A DNA stretch of 64,000 bases. It comes from Algoriphagus aestuarii (GTDB lineage Bacteria; Bacteroidota; Bacteroidia; Cytophagales; Cyclobacteriaceae). The position numbers and the translations under genes are program-made. The stretch lies in the NCBI GenBank assembly GCA_017051695.1, contig JAFIDK010000002.1:806001-870000 (forward strand), read 5' to 3'. Shown piece after piece: positions 19,726 to 28,545 of this stretch. Every line of letters begins with the position of its first letter. The stretch's first letter is position 1. The notes below the pieces were generated by a model, which saw nothing but the letters and a program-made list of their open reading frames with translations, was not told the DNA's origin and ran no database searches.

Positions 19726-20856
19726 ATGAATCATAAGTTCAAAATTCTATTGGCAGTTCTAGCCTCTTGGTTTATACTTTTTTTAATCCTCGATTGGTGG
19801 CGTAGTTTTCCAAAAATCAAAATCACCACATTAAAAAAAACGGAATCTGTCCAGGATAAGATCGATTCCGTTCTTTTGGCTTCCATCAGTGCTTACACCC
19901 TACCAGGATTGGCATTGGGCGTGGTGCAAGATGGTAAGATCATTTATCAAAAAGGTTTTGGGTTTCAGAGTTTAAGTCCTGCAGACTCATTTTCTACAGA
20001 CAGTAAGTTTCCAAGTGCTTCCATTTCCAAACTATTCACAAGTTTAGCGGCGGCACACTATTGGTCCTCCAAAGGAATAGCTCCTCAGGATTTGCTGGCT
20101 ATGGTGAAAATATCGAATGATCCGCAGTCCGAACTGGAACAATTGTCCATTTCAGACTTTCTCCTACATCAAACAGGGTTAAAAGATCCAGGAATTATTC
20201 AGCGTATTTTTTCTTCCGGTAAAGAATTAAAATTAAAAGAGTACGGAGAGAAAATATGGAGGTCAAATTTCCAGAAGCCCGATTCTTTAACTAAAGAATA
20301 TTCGGACGCAAATTTTGATGTGCTGGGTTATTTGATTCAAGAAGATTCTGGAGTACCATTTGAAGAGTATTTGAAAGAACAGATACTGATACCCGCAGGA
20401 ATGGAACATTCTTTTTTTGCAACTCAATGGCCCTATGAATCCAATACCATGACCGGATATCAAGAGACATTCGTTTGGAAAAGAATAGAACCAAGACGCT
20501 TAACTTTTAAAACCGTACCTTCTCCGTCTTCAGGCTTAGTCAGTACTATTCATGATTTCAACCTTTTTTTGATACACCTTTCCAGAGGAAAAATGGGGAT
20601 TTTTCAAAACGAATTAGAATGGCTCAGCCCCTTCGAATCCTCTGTACCATTTGGGTTTCAAAAAATTTCGCTCAATGATCAAACTTGGATTGGACATTAC
20701 GGAGGGCAAGCAGGTTACAGTTCACTTTTGATCTTTTCTCCCGAAACCAAGACCGGGCTTATTTTACTGGCCAACTCCAGGGATACCAAAGATTTTAGAA
20801 AACACATAAGCTCACAGGTTTTACAGGTTTTATCCCCAAAAAATCAAAAAAAATGA
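19726..20856 (+). CDS. Class C beta-lactamase-like serine hydrolase
   Basis: 376 residues with an N-terminal membrane anchor or signal (FKILLAVLASWFILFLILDWW). Catalytic motifs of the serine beta-lactamase/esterase fold are present: SxxK as SISK (about residue 96), the tyrosine motif as YSDANFD (about 190) and the third motif as HYGGQAGY (about 325). The family includes esterases and D-amino-acid peptidases as well as lactamases; HYGG instead of KTG argues against a true penicillinase. The last codons overlap the start of the carrier gene (ATGA), so the hydrolase and carrier may process and import the same peptide or ester; that link is inference. Confidence 0.85.
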   Translation: MNHKFKILLAVLASWFILFLILDWWRSFPKIKITTLKKTESVQDKIDSVLLASISAYTLPGLALGVVQDGKIIYQKGFGFQSLSPADSFSTDSKFPSASISKLFTSLAAAHYWSSKGIAPQDLLAMVKISNDPQSELEQLSISDFLLHQTGLKDPGIIQRIFSSGKELKLKEYGEKIWRSNFQKPDSLTKEYSDANFDVLGYLIQEDSGVPFEEYLKEQILIPAGMEHSFFATQWPYESNTMTGYQETFVWKRIEPRRLTFKTVPSPSSGLVSTIHDFNLFLIHLSRGKMGIFQNELEWLSPFESSVPFGFQKISLNDQTWIGHYGGQAGYSSLLIFSPETKTGLILLANSRDTKDFRKHISSQVLQVLSPKNQKK

Positions 20857-22187
20857 AGCTATCCTTCCCCCACCCACTGATCATAATGCTCATTTTCATC
20901 ATTTTCTCAGGGCTATCCACCTTTTTTATTCAGTCCGGGGAATTCAACAGAGAGCTCAATGAGGAAACGGGAAGGGAAGTGGTGATAGCAGGAAGTTTCC
21001 ATGAAATTGAAGACAAAAACACAGGAATCAATGACCTTTTGTTGTCCATTCCTGAAGGCATTGTTCTGGGAGGAGAAATTTTGGTTTTGATTCTACTGAT
21101 TGGAGGAGCTTTTTATGTGATTGAAAAAACCGGAGCCCTGCAAATCGGAATCGAAGCACTGATCTATACATTTCGAAAACAGCAAACGCTTTTGTTGTTT
21201 TTGCTGGGTTGTACTTTTGCGCTTTGTGGTGCGACTTTGGGAATGCAGGAAGAAATCATTGCAATGGTACCGATATTGGTGGTCCTGGCAAATAAATTAC
21301 ATTACGACCTGCGAGCTTTGATTGCACTCAGCTTGGGTTCGGCATTAGTAGGTGGATCCATATCTCCCATTAATCCATTTGGATCGTTGATTGCTCTTAA
21401 AATCGCTGAACTGGACTTATCCAATGGTTTTTGGTTTAGGCTTTGTATGGCACTATTGATCATCACAGCCTGGAATTTTTACCACATTCGTCAAGGAAAA
21501 TTAAAAACCGACCAGACACTTCAAATAGATTTTAAGCCGGTTGAAATTAGTCTTAGAAACAAGCTGATTTTATTTTTGATGTCTGCTGCTATTGTTGCAA
21601 TGGGCTGGGGAATTTTCCAATTTGATTGGTCTTACAATCAAATGTCAGCGTTGTTTTTTGTGGTAGGTTTTGCATGTGGGATCATCGGGAAATTAGGAAT
21701 CAACGGAACAGCAAGAGCTTATACAGAAGGCTTCGGTGAAATGATTTTTGCTGGGGTAATAGTCGGACTGGCAAGAAGTATTTATATCATTTTGGATAAT
21801 GCCTCCGTAATCGATCCCATTATTCAGGGTATGTTTGAGCCACTCAACGAATGGCCGTCTGGACTTGCTGCCATAGGCATGCTAATCGTCCAGGCCATTA
21901 TACACATTCCTGTTCCCAGTACTTCTGGACACGCAGTGCTGACCATGCCATTGGCAGCCCCACTGGCAGACTTATTGGGAATGTCCAGATTTACTGCCGT
22001 AATGGCCTATCAATTTGGAGCTGGATTTATGGATATCCTTACCCCCACCAATGGAGGAATGATGGCAGTATTGGCTGCAGCTAGTGTTTCCTATAAGAAT
22101 TGGTTCTCTTATATCTGGAAAAGCATGCTTCTTCTCATGCTTTTAGCTTTGATTTCTGTTATTTTAGGCATGTTATATTATTCTTAA
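20853..22187 (+). CDS. YfcC/DcuC-family carrier
   Basis: 444 residues, about 11-12 hydrophobic helices, with an external loop rich in charged residues after TM1 (about residues 30-65). The pattern SLGSALVGGSISPINPFG and, near the C-terminus, PVPSTSGHAVLTMPLAAPLADLLG fits the YfcC branch of PF03606 (basic amino acid or short peptide antiporters, C4-dicarboxylate carriers). The substrate is not determined. Start overlaps the preceding hydrolase stop by four bases, which indicates translational coupling. Confidence 0.82.
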   Translation: MKLSFPHPLIIMLIFIIFSGLSTFFIQSGEFNRELNEETGREVVIAGSFHEIEDKNTGINDLLLSIPEGIVLGGEILVLILLIGGAFYVIEKTGALQIGIEALIYTFRKQQTLLLFLLGCTFALCGATLGMQEEIIAMVPILVVLANKLHYDLRALIALSLGSALVGGSISPINPFGSLIALKIAELDLSNGFWFRLCMALLIITAWNFYHIRQGKLKTDQTLQIDFKPVEISLRNKLILFLMSAAIVAMGWGIFQFDWSYNQMSALFFVVGFACGIIGKLGINGTARAYTEGFGEMIFAGVIVGLARSIYIILDNASVIDPIIQGMFEPLNEWPSGLAAIGMLIVQAIIHIPVPSTSGHAVLTMPLAAPLADLLGMSRFTAVMAYQFGAGFMDILTPTNGGMMAVLAAASVSYKNWFSYIWKSMLLLMLLALISVILGMLYYS

Positions 22188-22213
22188 ACTCTCATTACCC
22201 AAAAACAAAACCT

Positions 22214-23236
22214 ATGCATATCAACGATCACAATCCATTACTACCCTATCATGCTGAATCTGAACGATATGATCGCATGAAATTTAGAAAATGCGGGAAT
22301 AGTGGATTGAAACTACCTGAAATCAGTTTGGGGCTTTGGCATAACTTCGGTCATAACTCCGATTTTACGCTGGGAAGAAAAATTCTCAGAAGAGCATTTG
22401 ATTTAGGGATTACCCATTTCGATTTGGCCAATAATTACGGCCCTCCTTATGGAGCCGCAGAAGAAAACTTTGGAAGAATTTTCGAAAAAGATTTTAAATC
22501 CTATCGTGACGAATTGTTGATTTCTTCCAAAGCCGGCTGGGACATGTGGCCAGGACCTTATGGAAATTATGGTTCAAAAAAATATTTAATAGCAAGTCTG
22601 GACCAAAGTCTAAAAAGAATGGGCTTGGAGTATGTGGATATATTCTATCATCATAGACCCGATCCTGAAACTCCTCTTGAGGAAACTATGGGCGCTTTGG
22701 ATCAACTAGTGAAACAAGGAAAAGCACTTTATGTAGGCATTTCCCAATACAGTGCGGAGGATACTATTAAAGCATATGACATCCTTAAAAGCATGGGAAC
22801 TCCCCTACTGATCCACCAGCCAAGATATAGCATGCTGGATAGATGGGTAGAAAATGGACTTTTGGATGCGATCGGTGAAAAGGGTGTCGGAAGTATTGCT
22901 TTTTCTCCTTTGGAGCAAGGAATGCTTACTGACAAATACCTCAAAGGAATTCCTGAAGACTCCAGAGCAGCAAAAGACGGTCGCTATTTAAAAGCAGAAC
23001 AGATTTCTGGTGAGAAAATAGAAATGATCAAAAAACTGAATGACATCGCTAAAACCAGAAACCAAACACTGGCTCAGATGGCAATTGCCTGGTTGCTGAA
23101 AGATCCGAGAATCACCTCTGTTTTGGTAGGAGTTTCTAAACCAGAACAGTTGGATGATAATGTGGCTGCTATCGCAAATACCGAATTCGGCAAAGCGGAA
23201 GTAGAGCAGATTAAGTCCATTATCGGAGCTTCATGA
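22214..23236 (+). CDS. Aldo/keto reductase, L-glyceraldehyde-3-phosphate reductase type
   Basis: 340 residues from the ATG at 22214; the frame is open further upstream but overlaps the carrier gene and has no family match there. MKFRKCGNSGLKLPEISLGLWHNFG is close to YghZ/GpR of E. coli (only key part: GLKLPEISLGLWHNFG). The catalytic tetrad is visible: Asp in FDLANNYG with the Tyr, Lys in SSKAGWDMWPGPYG, and His in YHHRPD. It should reduce small aldehydes with NADPH. Sits between two transporter genes in one operon and overlaps the MFS gene (ATGA). Confidence 0.9.
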   Translation: MHINDHNPLLPYHAESERYDRMKFRKCGNSGLKLPEISLGLWHNFGHNSDFTLGRKILRRAFDLGITHFDLANNYGPPYGAAEENFGRIFEKDFKSYRDELLISSKAGWDMWPGPYGNYGSKKYLIASLDQSLKRMGLEYVDIFYHHRPDPETPLEETMGALDQLVKQGKALYVGISQYSAEDTIKAYDILKSMGTPLLIHQPRYSMLDRWVENGLLDAIGEKGVGSIAFSPLEQGMLTDKYLKGIPEDSRAAKDGRYLKAEQISGEKIEMIKKLNDIAKTRNQTLAQMAIAWLLKDPRITSVLVGVSKPEQLDDNVAAIANTEFGKAEVEQIKSIIGAS

Positions 23237-24426
23237 AAATGATTTCCAGCCGAAGTGCCCTGATTTTGATCGTTATCGCACAATTTCTGGGCACTTCTCT
23301 TTGGTTTGCCGGAAATGCAGCTGCTCCGGAGATCAGCTCAATATTAGGCGAAAACAGCCTGATAGCCTCTATCACTTCTGCTGTTCAACTGGGATTCATT
23401 ATCGGTACTTTTTTTTATGCCCTGTTTTCCATCCCTGATCGATTTGCACCTGGAGAGGTGTTTTTTTTCTCTGCTATTTTAGCTGCGACAGCCAATATTC
23501 TGGTTATAGTTCTACCATTTGAGCTTCCAATTATCCTAAGCTGTAGATTTTTGGTAGGGTTTTTCCTGGCAGGAATTTATCCCGTAGGCATGAAAATCGC
23601 CGCTGATTATTTCGAAAAAGGTTTGGGTGCTGCTTTGGGCTACCTGGTCGGGGCTTTAGTCCTAGGGACAGCTTTCCCACACTTGCTCAATGGCTTAGGT
23701 TTGGATATATCCTGGAAACTGATCTTTTGGATCACTTCAGGATTGGCTATTATCGGAGGCGCCTTGGTTGGTTTTTTTGTTCCCGATGGGCCATATAGAA
23801 AAGCAAACCCCAAATTTGATTTCTCTCTGATCCCTAAATTAAGCAAAATAAACGCTTTGAAAAGCGCGGCTTCTGGCTACTTCGGACATATGTGGGAGCT
23901 TTATACTTTTTGGGCATTTGTGCCCATGGTCATTATATCCCTTTCAAAGGGAAGCTTTTCCCAACCAACCATTTCCCTGATTTCATTTGCAGTGATTGCC
24001 GTAGGTGGGATTTCCTGTGCTGTTGGAGGTTTGATTTCCCAGAAAACGGGAAGTACCAAAGTGGCTCAAGTAGCCTTAACTGGTTCAGGTTTATGTTGTC
24101 TTTTCCTGCTTCTAGTCCCAACGTCGCCATCTTTTATCTGGATCGCTTTTTTGCTCATTTGGGGGATTCTAGTCACGGCTGATTCTCCTCAGTTTTCAAC
24201 TTTGGTTTCCCAATCTGTTTCTTCAGAATACAAAGGAACAGCATTGACGCTTGTCAACAGCTTGGGTTTTGGAATCAGTATCCTCAGCATTCAAATGGGT
24301 CACTATTTGCTGCAACTTATGTCGATCGAAAAGGTGATGGCACTTTTGGTTTTGGGACCGATGATGGGGATATTCTTATTTCGAAGCTTTGCAAAAAAAA
24401 AGAGGCCTCAAACTGAAGCCTCTTAG
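23233..24426 (+). CDS. MFS transporter
   Basis: 397 residues, twelve predicted helices in two six-helix halves with a central loop around residues 180-205 (VPDGPYRKANPKFD). The N-terminal half holds the MFS-like segment FLVGFFLAGIYPVGMKIAADYF. The substrate is unknown. It is the last gene of the 19.7-24.4 kb operon and overlaps the reductase stop by four bases. Its last ten codons (KKKRPQTEAS) coincide with a hairpin that acts as a terminator for the opposing gene. Confidence 0.83.
   Translation: MKMISSRSALILIVIAQFLGTSLWFAGNAAAPEISSILGENSLIASITSAVQLGFIIGTFFYALFSIPDRFAPGEVFFFSAILAATANILVIVLPFELPIILSCRFLVGFFLAGIYPVGMKIAADYFEKGLGAALGYLVGALVLGTAFPHLLNGLGLDISWKLIFWITSGLAIIGGALVGFFVPDGPYRKANPKFDFSLIPKLSKINALKSAASGYFGHMWELYTFWAFVPMVIISLSKGSFSQPTISLISFAVIAVGGISCAVGGLISQKTGSTKVAQVALTGSGLCCLFLLLVPTSPSFIWIAFLLIWGILVTADSPQFSTLVSQSVSSEYKGTALTLVNSLGFGISILSIQMGHYLLQLMSIEKVMALLVLGPMMGIFLFRSFAKKKRPQTEAS
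24392..24424 (-). terminator. Terminator of the 24444-25235 gene, inside the opposing MFS gene
   Basis: On the minus strand an AAGAGGC / GCCTCTT stem (24418-24424 with 24400-24406) closes an 11-base loop and is followed by a run of T residues (complement of the A-run 24393-24400). The position, just after the minus-strand stop at 24444, fits a Rho-independent terminator. Confidence 0.75.
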
Positions 24427-24443
24427 CGAAAAGTCAAACCGGA

Positions 24444-25235
24444 CTATCTCACTACGTTTTCTAGAGTGGCTAAATACACCCATTTCTGATCTCTTGAATT
24501 TAAACCCTCATTGACTGCTTTTTGTTGCTCTGCAGTTTGATTTAAATCTTCATAAGCCTGAGCATTAAAGAACTGCATATAATCCTTGTACATATTCATG
24601 GTCAAATGAGTGGACTTTGCTTCTGAACCCAAAGGTAATGCTGTCCTCAAAAAACTCCAATGTCCCATCATTCCCTGTTCAATTCGGTTTTGGTGAATAG
24701 GTCTAAAAACCTCCATTTCGGCATTTTCATATTGATCAAATTTTCCTTCATAAGCTTTCATCAAATCAAATGAGGCCAAGACACCGGGTTTCATCTGGAA
24801 GTTGTCATCTGTAGAGATGATCTCCTTCATATAAAGCCTCATGGGAGTGTCTTTGATTGCCAAGGCATTTGCAAACATGTTTGCTACTTGGGCATCACTT
24901 AAATGAGGATAGGCAATTTTGGTGTAATCCATCAAAGTGGATTCGTCCATCCCGTTCATCATTTTCACAGGATCATCATAATAAGTGACCATGATGTATT
25001 GAAAAGCAGACTGATCTGCCCCAGATTGCAGAGACCAGAAATCCCAGCCTTTAATCTTTTTATCATTCAATGCCTGACGATAAACTTTTTCCATTAAATC
25101 TTTAAACTCGATGTAATCAAAGATTTGATCGTTTTCAACCTTGATAAAATCGAACACCATATATTCGGATTGCTGTGCCTTAATACTACTTGCCATCAGC
25201 AAGCCAAAAATCAGGAATGCTATTATCTTTTTCAT
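24444..25235 (-). CDS. Secreted protein with two related halves, function unknown
   Basis: 263 residues with a clear signal peptide (IIAFLIFGLLMASSIKAQ). No family recognised with confidence. The mature part seems to be an internal duplication: residues about 28-92 (FDFIKVENDQIFDYIEF ... GWDFWSLQSGADQSAF ... VTYYDDPVKMM) align with about 156-222 (FDLMKAYEGKFDQYENA ... GHWSFLRTALPLGSEA ... NMYKDYMQFF). Each half would suit a ferredoxin-like dimeric alpha/beta-barrel domain (NIPSNAP/ABM-like), so the protein may form a pseudo-dimer; this is inference. Monocistronic, with its own terminator. Confidence 0.7.
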   Translation of the reverse strand: MKKIIAFLIFGLLMASSIKAQQSEYMVFDFIKVENDQIFDYIEFKDLMEKVYRQALNDKKIKGWDFWSLQSGADQSAFQYIMVTYYDDPVKMMNGMDESTLMDYTKIAYPHLSDAQVANMFANALAIKDTPMRLYMKEIISTDDNFQMKPGVLASFDLMKAYEGKFDQYENAEMEVFRPIHQNRIEQGMMGHWSFLRTALPLGSEAKSTHLTMNMYKDYMQFFNAQAYEDLNQTAEQQKAVNEGLNSRDQKWVYLATLENVVR

Positions 25236-25434
25236 GTTATTTTGGGTTAAGGGTAAATAGTGCTTTCCATTAATTTAAAAAATAATTTTGTTGATATCCT
25301 TATATAAGAGAGAATATTTTATTTTCTTGGTTTTTTTCGATAAAAATCTAATTTTAATAAAGTGAGGCAGAAAATGTAATATTTTTAAAGGAAACTTGAT
25401 TATTTAAGATTTTAACAAATAAACCAGAAATAAT

Positions 25435-26559
25435 ATGACAGGGTTATCAAGAAGATCATGGCTAAAAAGAGCCACTCTCGGCAGTAGTTTAGCATTGTTT
25501 GGAGGCACAGGGTTCAGCAATTCTCTTTCTGCAGAGGAGATAAAAAAGTATAATCCCCGTCCTATGGATGGTCCAATACGCTTAGGTTCGAATGAAAATC
25601 CTTACGGACCTTCAGAATTGGTGAGAAAAGCGATGAGCAATGGATTTGATCTGGGCTGTCGTTACCCTTGGAGTTATAATTCAGACCTGGTCAAAATGAT
25701 TGCCGCAAAAGAAGGGGTACCGGAAGATCATATTGTAATGGTGGCAGGCTCCACCGAAGGTTTAAAAATCACCGGTCTTACTTTTGGACAAGGAGGAGAA
25801 TTGATTTCCTGCGCTCCTACTTTTTTGGCAATGATGGATTATGCCGAGCTTTGGGGTACTTCCATCAACTGGGTTCCTTTGACCAAAGACCATGATTTTG
25901 ATCTGGAAGAAATAGAAAAACGAGTTTCTTCCAAGACCAAATTGGTTTTCTTATGCAATCCCAATAATCCAACAGGGAAACTTTTACCTGCATCTCAAGT
26001 AAGAGACTTTTGCGACTCTGTCAGCAAAAAAGCAATTGTGTTCTCCGATGAGGCCTATTACGATTATATCACCGAACCAAATTACCCTTCTATGGTAGAG
26101 CTGGTCAAAGAAGGCAAAAATGTCATCGTTTCTAAGACTTTTTCAAAAGTGTATGGACTTGCAGGTATCCGATTAGGCTATTTGATTGCAAAACCAGAAA
26201 TAGCATCAAAACTTTCAGAAAGAGTAGTTGCCAACACCAATATCATGGCCATAGAGGCTGGAAAAGCAGCATTGATGGATGATGAATTCTATAATTTCTC
26301 AGTCAACAAAGCAAAAGAAGCAAAAGCCATGATCATTTCTACTCTGGACGAATTAAAACTCCCCTATCTTAAGTCCCATACCAATTTTGTATTCTTTCAT
26401 ACAGGTCGGGATATTACAGAACTAAATAAACAAATGGCCAGCAAAGGATTTATCATTGGCAGACCATTTCCTCCTTTAAATGATTGGTGCAGAATTTCTA
26501 CCGGGACGATTGATGAAGTCCAACAGTATAACCAGGCTATCAAAGAAGTTTTAGGATAA
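25435..26559 (+). CDS. Tat-exported HisC-like PLP aminotransferase, second copy
   Basis: 374 residues, same architecture as the gene at 11984-13159: twin-arginine motif SRRSWLK, hydrophobic stretch, then a class I/II aminotransferase. Motifs: LGSNENPYGP, NPNNPTG (about residue 180) and the PLP lysine in SKTFSKVYGLAGIRLGY (about 240). The sequence is clearly diverged from the other copy, so this is not a recent duplication. The GNAT gene starts on the base after its stop. An AT-rich 200-bp spacer upstream should hold the promoter. Confidence 0.88.
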   Translation: MTGLSRRSWLKRATLGSSLALFGGTGFSNSLSAEEIKKYNPRPMDGPIRLGSNENPYGPSELVRKAMSNGFDLGCRYPWSYNSDLVKMIAAKEGVPEDHIVMVAGSTEGLKITGLTFGQGGELISCAPTFLAMMDYAELWGTSINWVPLTKDHDFDLEEIEKRVSSKTKLVFLCNPNNPTGKLLPASQVRDFCDSVSKKAIVFSDEAYYDYITEPNYPSMVELVKEGKNVIVSKTFSKVYGLAGIRLGYLIAKPEIASKLSERVVANTNIMAIEAGKAALMDDEFYNFSVNKAKEAKAMIISTLDELKLPYLKSHTNFVFFHTGRDITELNKQMASKGFIIGRPFPPLNDWCRISTGTIDEVQQYNQAIKEVLG

Positions 26560-27129
26560 ATGATACCAAAAGATCTTACTCTTGAAAATGAAAAAGTCTT
26601 GCTTCGTCCCATCTCGGAGCAGGACTTTTCCAATCTTAAACCACTTTGTAAAAATCAAGACATGTGGACTTGGTTTACTTTTGATCTGAGTACTGAAGAT
26701 GGTTTTTCTGATTGGGCCAATCCCGCTTTGTCCTATCAGAGATTACAGTTTACGGTGGTGGATAAAAAATCCGGAAAAGTAGCCGGATCTACTGCATTTG
26801 GCAGTTTTTCACCAAGAGATCAGCGATTGGAAATCGGTTGGACCTGGCTGGGAAAAGAGTTTCAAGGCACTGGAATCAATCAGGAAATGAAATACTTGAT
26901 GTTGGAATATTGCTTTGAAAGTCTGAAGTTGATGCGGGTAGAGATTAAAACCGATGTGTTGAATCTGCCAGCAAGAAATGCATTGTTGAAATTAGGTGCT
27001 GTGGAAGAAGGCGTCCTTAGAAGCCATACATTAATGGTAAAAGGGAGAAGAAGAGACACTATTTACTATAGTGTACTTCCCGAGGAATGGGAAAAAATAA
27101 AAGCTAAAAGATCAGGATACGGATTTTAA
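26560..27129 (+). CDS. GNAT family N-acetyltransferase (RimJ/RimL-like)
   Basis: 189 residues. The acetyl-CoA site has the RimL-like form RLEIGWTWLGKEFQGTGIN (Q/R-x-x-G-x-G/A as QGTGIN), followed by LKLMRVEIKTDVLNLPARNALLKLGA, the usual motif B with N-x-x-S/A. The family acetylates protein N-termini or small amines; acceptor unknown. It begins directly after the aminotransferase stop codon (TAA ATG) and its last 18 bases overlap the convergent nuclease gene. Confidence 0.87.
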   Translation: MIPKDLTLENEKVLLRPISEQDFSNLKPLCKNQDMWTWFTFDLSTEDGFSDWANPALSYQRLQFTVVDKKSGKVAGSTAFGSFSPRDQRLEIGWTWLGKEFQGTGINQEMKYLMLEYCFESLKLMRVEIKTDVLNLPARNALLKLGAVEEGVLRSHTLMVKGRRRDTIYYSVLPEEWEKIKAKRSGYGF

Positions 27130-28479
27130 CACCTGAATTTGTTCAGCTTTCAGATAGGGCAAAAACTGCTTAAGAATGTAATATGTCTCAGGGACAGAAG
27201 GAACAGGATTCATGTTGGCAAGCATATAATCCAGATCTTTCTCCTGATCAAAGTACCCGAACCTATTCAGAATCCCTCTTTCAAAAACACAAGCCGTCTT
27301 TTCATGTTCTTCTCTACCAGGCAGAGTCAAAAGGATTTCTTGCTGACTTTGCTTTATTCTACTGACCAATTGAGCCGCGAGAGCATTGTATTCTTTAGGA
27401 TTCAACGAGGATGAACAAGTTCCTTGGCAACTCAAACTATCCCCATCTACACAAGGGGCTTTTCGTAAGCCACATAACCTGGGACAAAGTTGAAAATTCT
27501 TGATCCCATCTTTTAAGAAAGTTGTAGCTTCTTCGGAAGAGAAAAAAGTTTCCAAAGGCCTTAAATGCTTGGTTACCTTAGCTATCTGAAATCTGGAAAA
27601 CCCAGAATTATCCTCATAATAAAACAATCCCCACATTGCTTTCGGCAGTTTCAGCGCAGAGTTATACTTAGGCCATAATCTTTTGATTTCTATTGCTTCA
27701 AAGAGCAATGCCATCATTTCTGAACCGGTGATTTCCCACTTTAGATCCAGCACCTCAGCTTTCAGTTTTTGTTTCAGTCCAGGAAGCAAATTTCCTGAAA
27801 AGTGGTTTTTAAAGCGTTCTTTGATATTAATTGCTTTCCCTACATAAATTACTTTTCCTCGCTCATTCACCATATAATAAACCCCGCATTTCTCCGGGAT
27901 TTGCCGAAACTTTGCCAAAGAGAAATGGGGAGGCAAAAAAGCTTCACCACTATTTTTCTTCAATGAAGAAAGAATGATCTCGGGCTTATCATGGATCATT
28001 TGATCAAATAAAATCGCAGTGGCCCTTGCGTCTCCCATAGCTCTATGCCTAGCCAAAATCGGAATATTGCGATGCTCACAAATTCGACCTAGACTATAGG
28101 AACTTAAGCCTGGAATAATTTTTCTAGCCAATCTAACCGTGCAGAGCTTATCTTCTTTAAAATTCCTTCCCGATCTTTTAAAACATTCCCTAACAAATCC
28201 ATAATCAAAATTAACGGAATGAGCCACGAATACCCTTCCTTCTAGCAGTTCCCAAAGACGTTCTGAAATCTCATTAAAAGTTGGCGCTCCTTCCACCATT
28301 GCATTATCTATTCCGGTCAAGCCGGTAATGTAGGCAGGAATAGATTGCTCAGGATTGATCAGAGATTCATATTCATCTATCACTTTTTCCCCATCGTGAA
28401 TCAGAATAGCAATTTCGGTAATGCCACAGTTATAGACTGCACCACCAGTGGTTTCGATATCTACGATTGCATATTCCAT
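27112..28479 (-). CDS. DEDDh exonuclease fused to a UvrC-like GIY-YIG nuclease
   Basis: 455 residues from the ATG at 28479 (MEYAIVDIETTGG); an upstream ATG at 28527 adds 16 residues without family support. Residues about 1-170 are a DnaQ/epsilon-type 3'-5' exonuclease: DIETTG (Exo I), HSVNFDYGFV (Exo II) and HRAMGDARAT (Exo III, DEDDh). After a short linker comes a GIY-YIG domain (CGVYYMVNERGKVIYVGKA, about 215-235) like the N-terminal part of UvrC or Cho. A DNA repair or incision-and-trimming role is likely. The same domain pair exists in other bacteria, so the fusion itself is known. Confidence 0.88.
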   Translation of the reverse strand: MEYAIVDIETTGGAVYNCGITEIAILIHDGEKVIDEYESLINPEQSIPAYITGLTGIDNAMVEGAPTFNEISERLWELLEGRVFVAHSVNFDYGFVRECFKRSGRNFKEDKLCTVRLARKIIPGLSSYSLGRICEHRNIPILARHRAMGDARATAILFDQMIHDKPEIILSSLKKNSGEAFLPPHFSLAKFRQIPEKCGVYYMVNERGKVIYVGKAINIKERFKNHFSGNLLPGLKQKLKAEVLDLKWEITGSEMMALLFEAIEIKRLWPKYNSALKLPKAMWGLFYYEDNSGFSRFQIAKVTKHLRPLETFFSSEEATTFLKDGIKNFQLCPRLCGLRKAPCVDGDSLSCQGTCSSSLNPKEYNALAAQLVSRIKQSQQEILLTLPGREEHEKTACVFERGILNRFGYFDQEKDLDYMLANMNPVPSVPETYYILKQFLPYLKAEQIQVLKSVS

Positions 28480-28545
28480 GGGGCAATTTAAGAATTTGAA
28501 TTCCTTTGAAAGGAGATTTGTCAGCAATTGACCGAATCAAAGCAT

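Noticed and set aside
19726-20856. Antibiotic-resistance beta-lactamase
   Set aside because: The third motif is HYGG rather than KTG, and the coupling with a carrier gene suggests a metabolic esterase or peptidase.
22100-22213. 38-residue N-terminal extension of the aldo/keto reductase
   Set aside because: It overlaps the carrier gene by 88 bases in another frame and has no family match; the ATG at 22214 gives the standard start.
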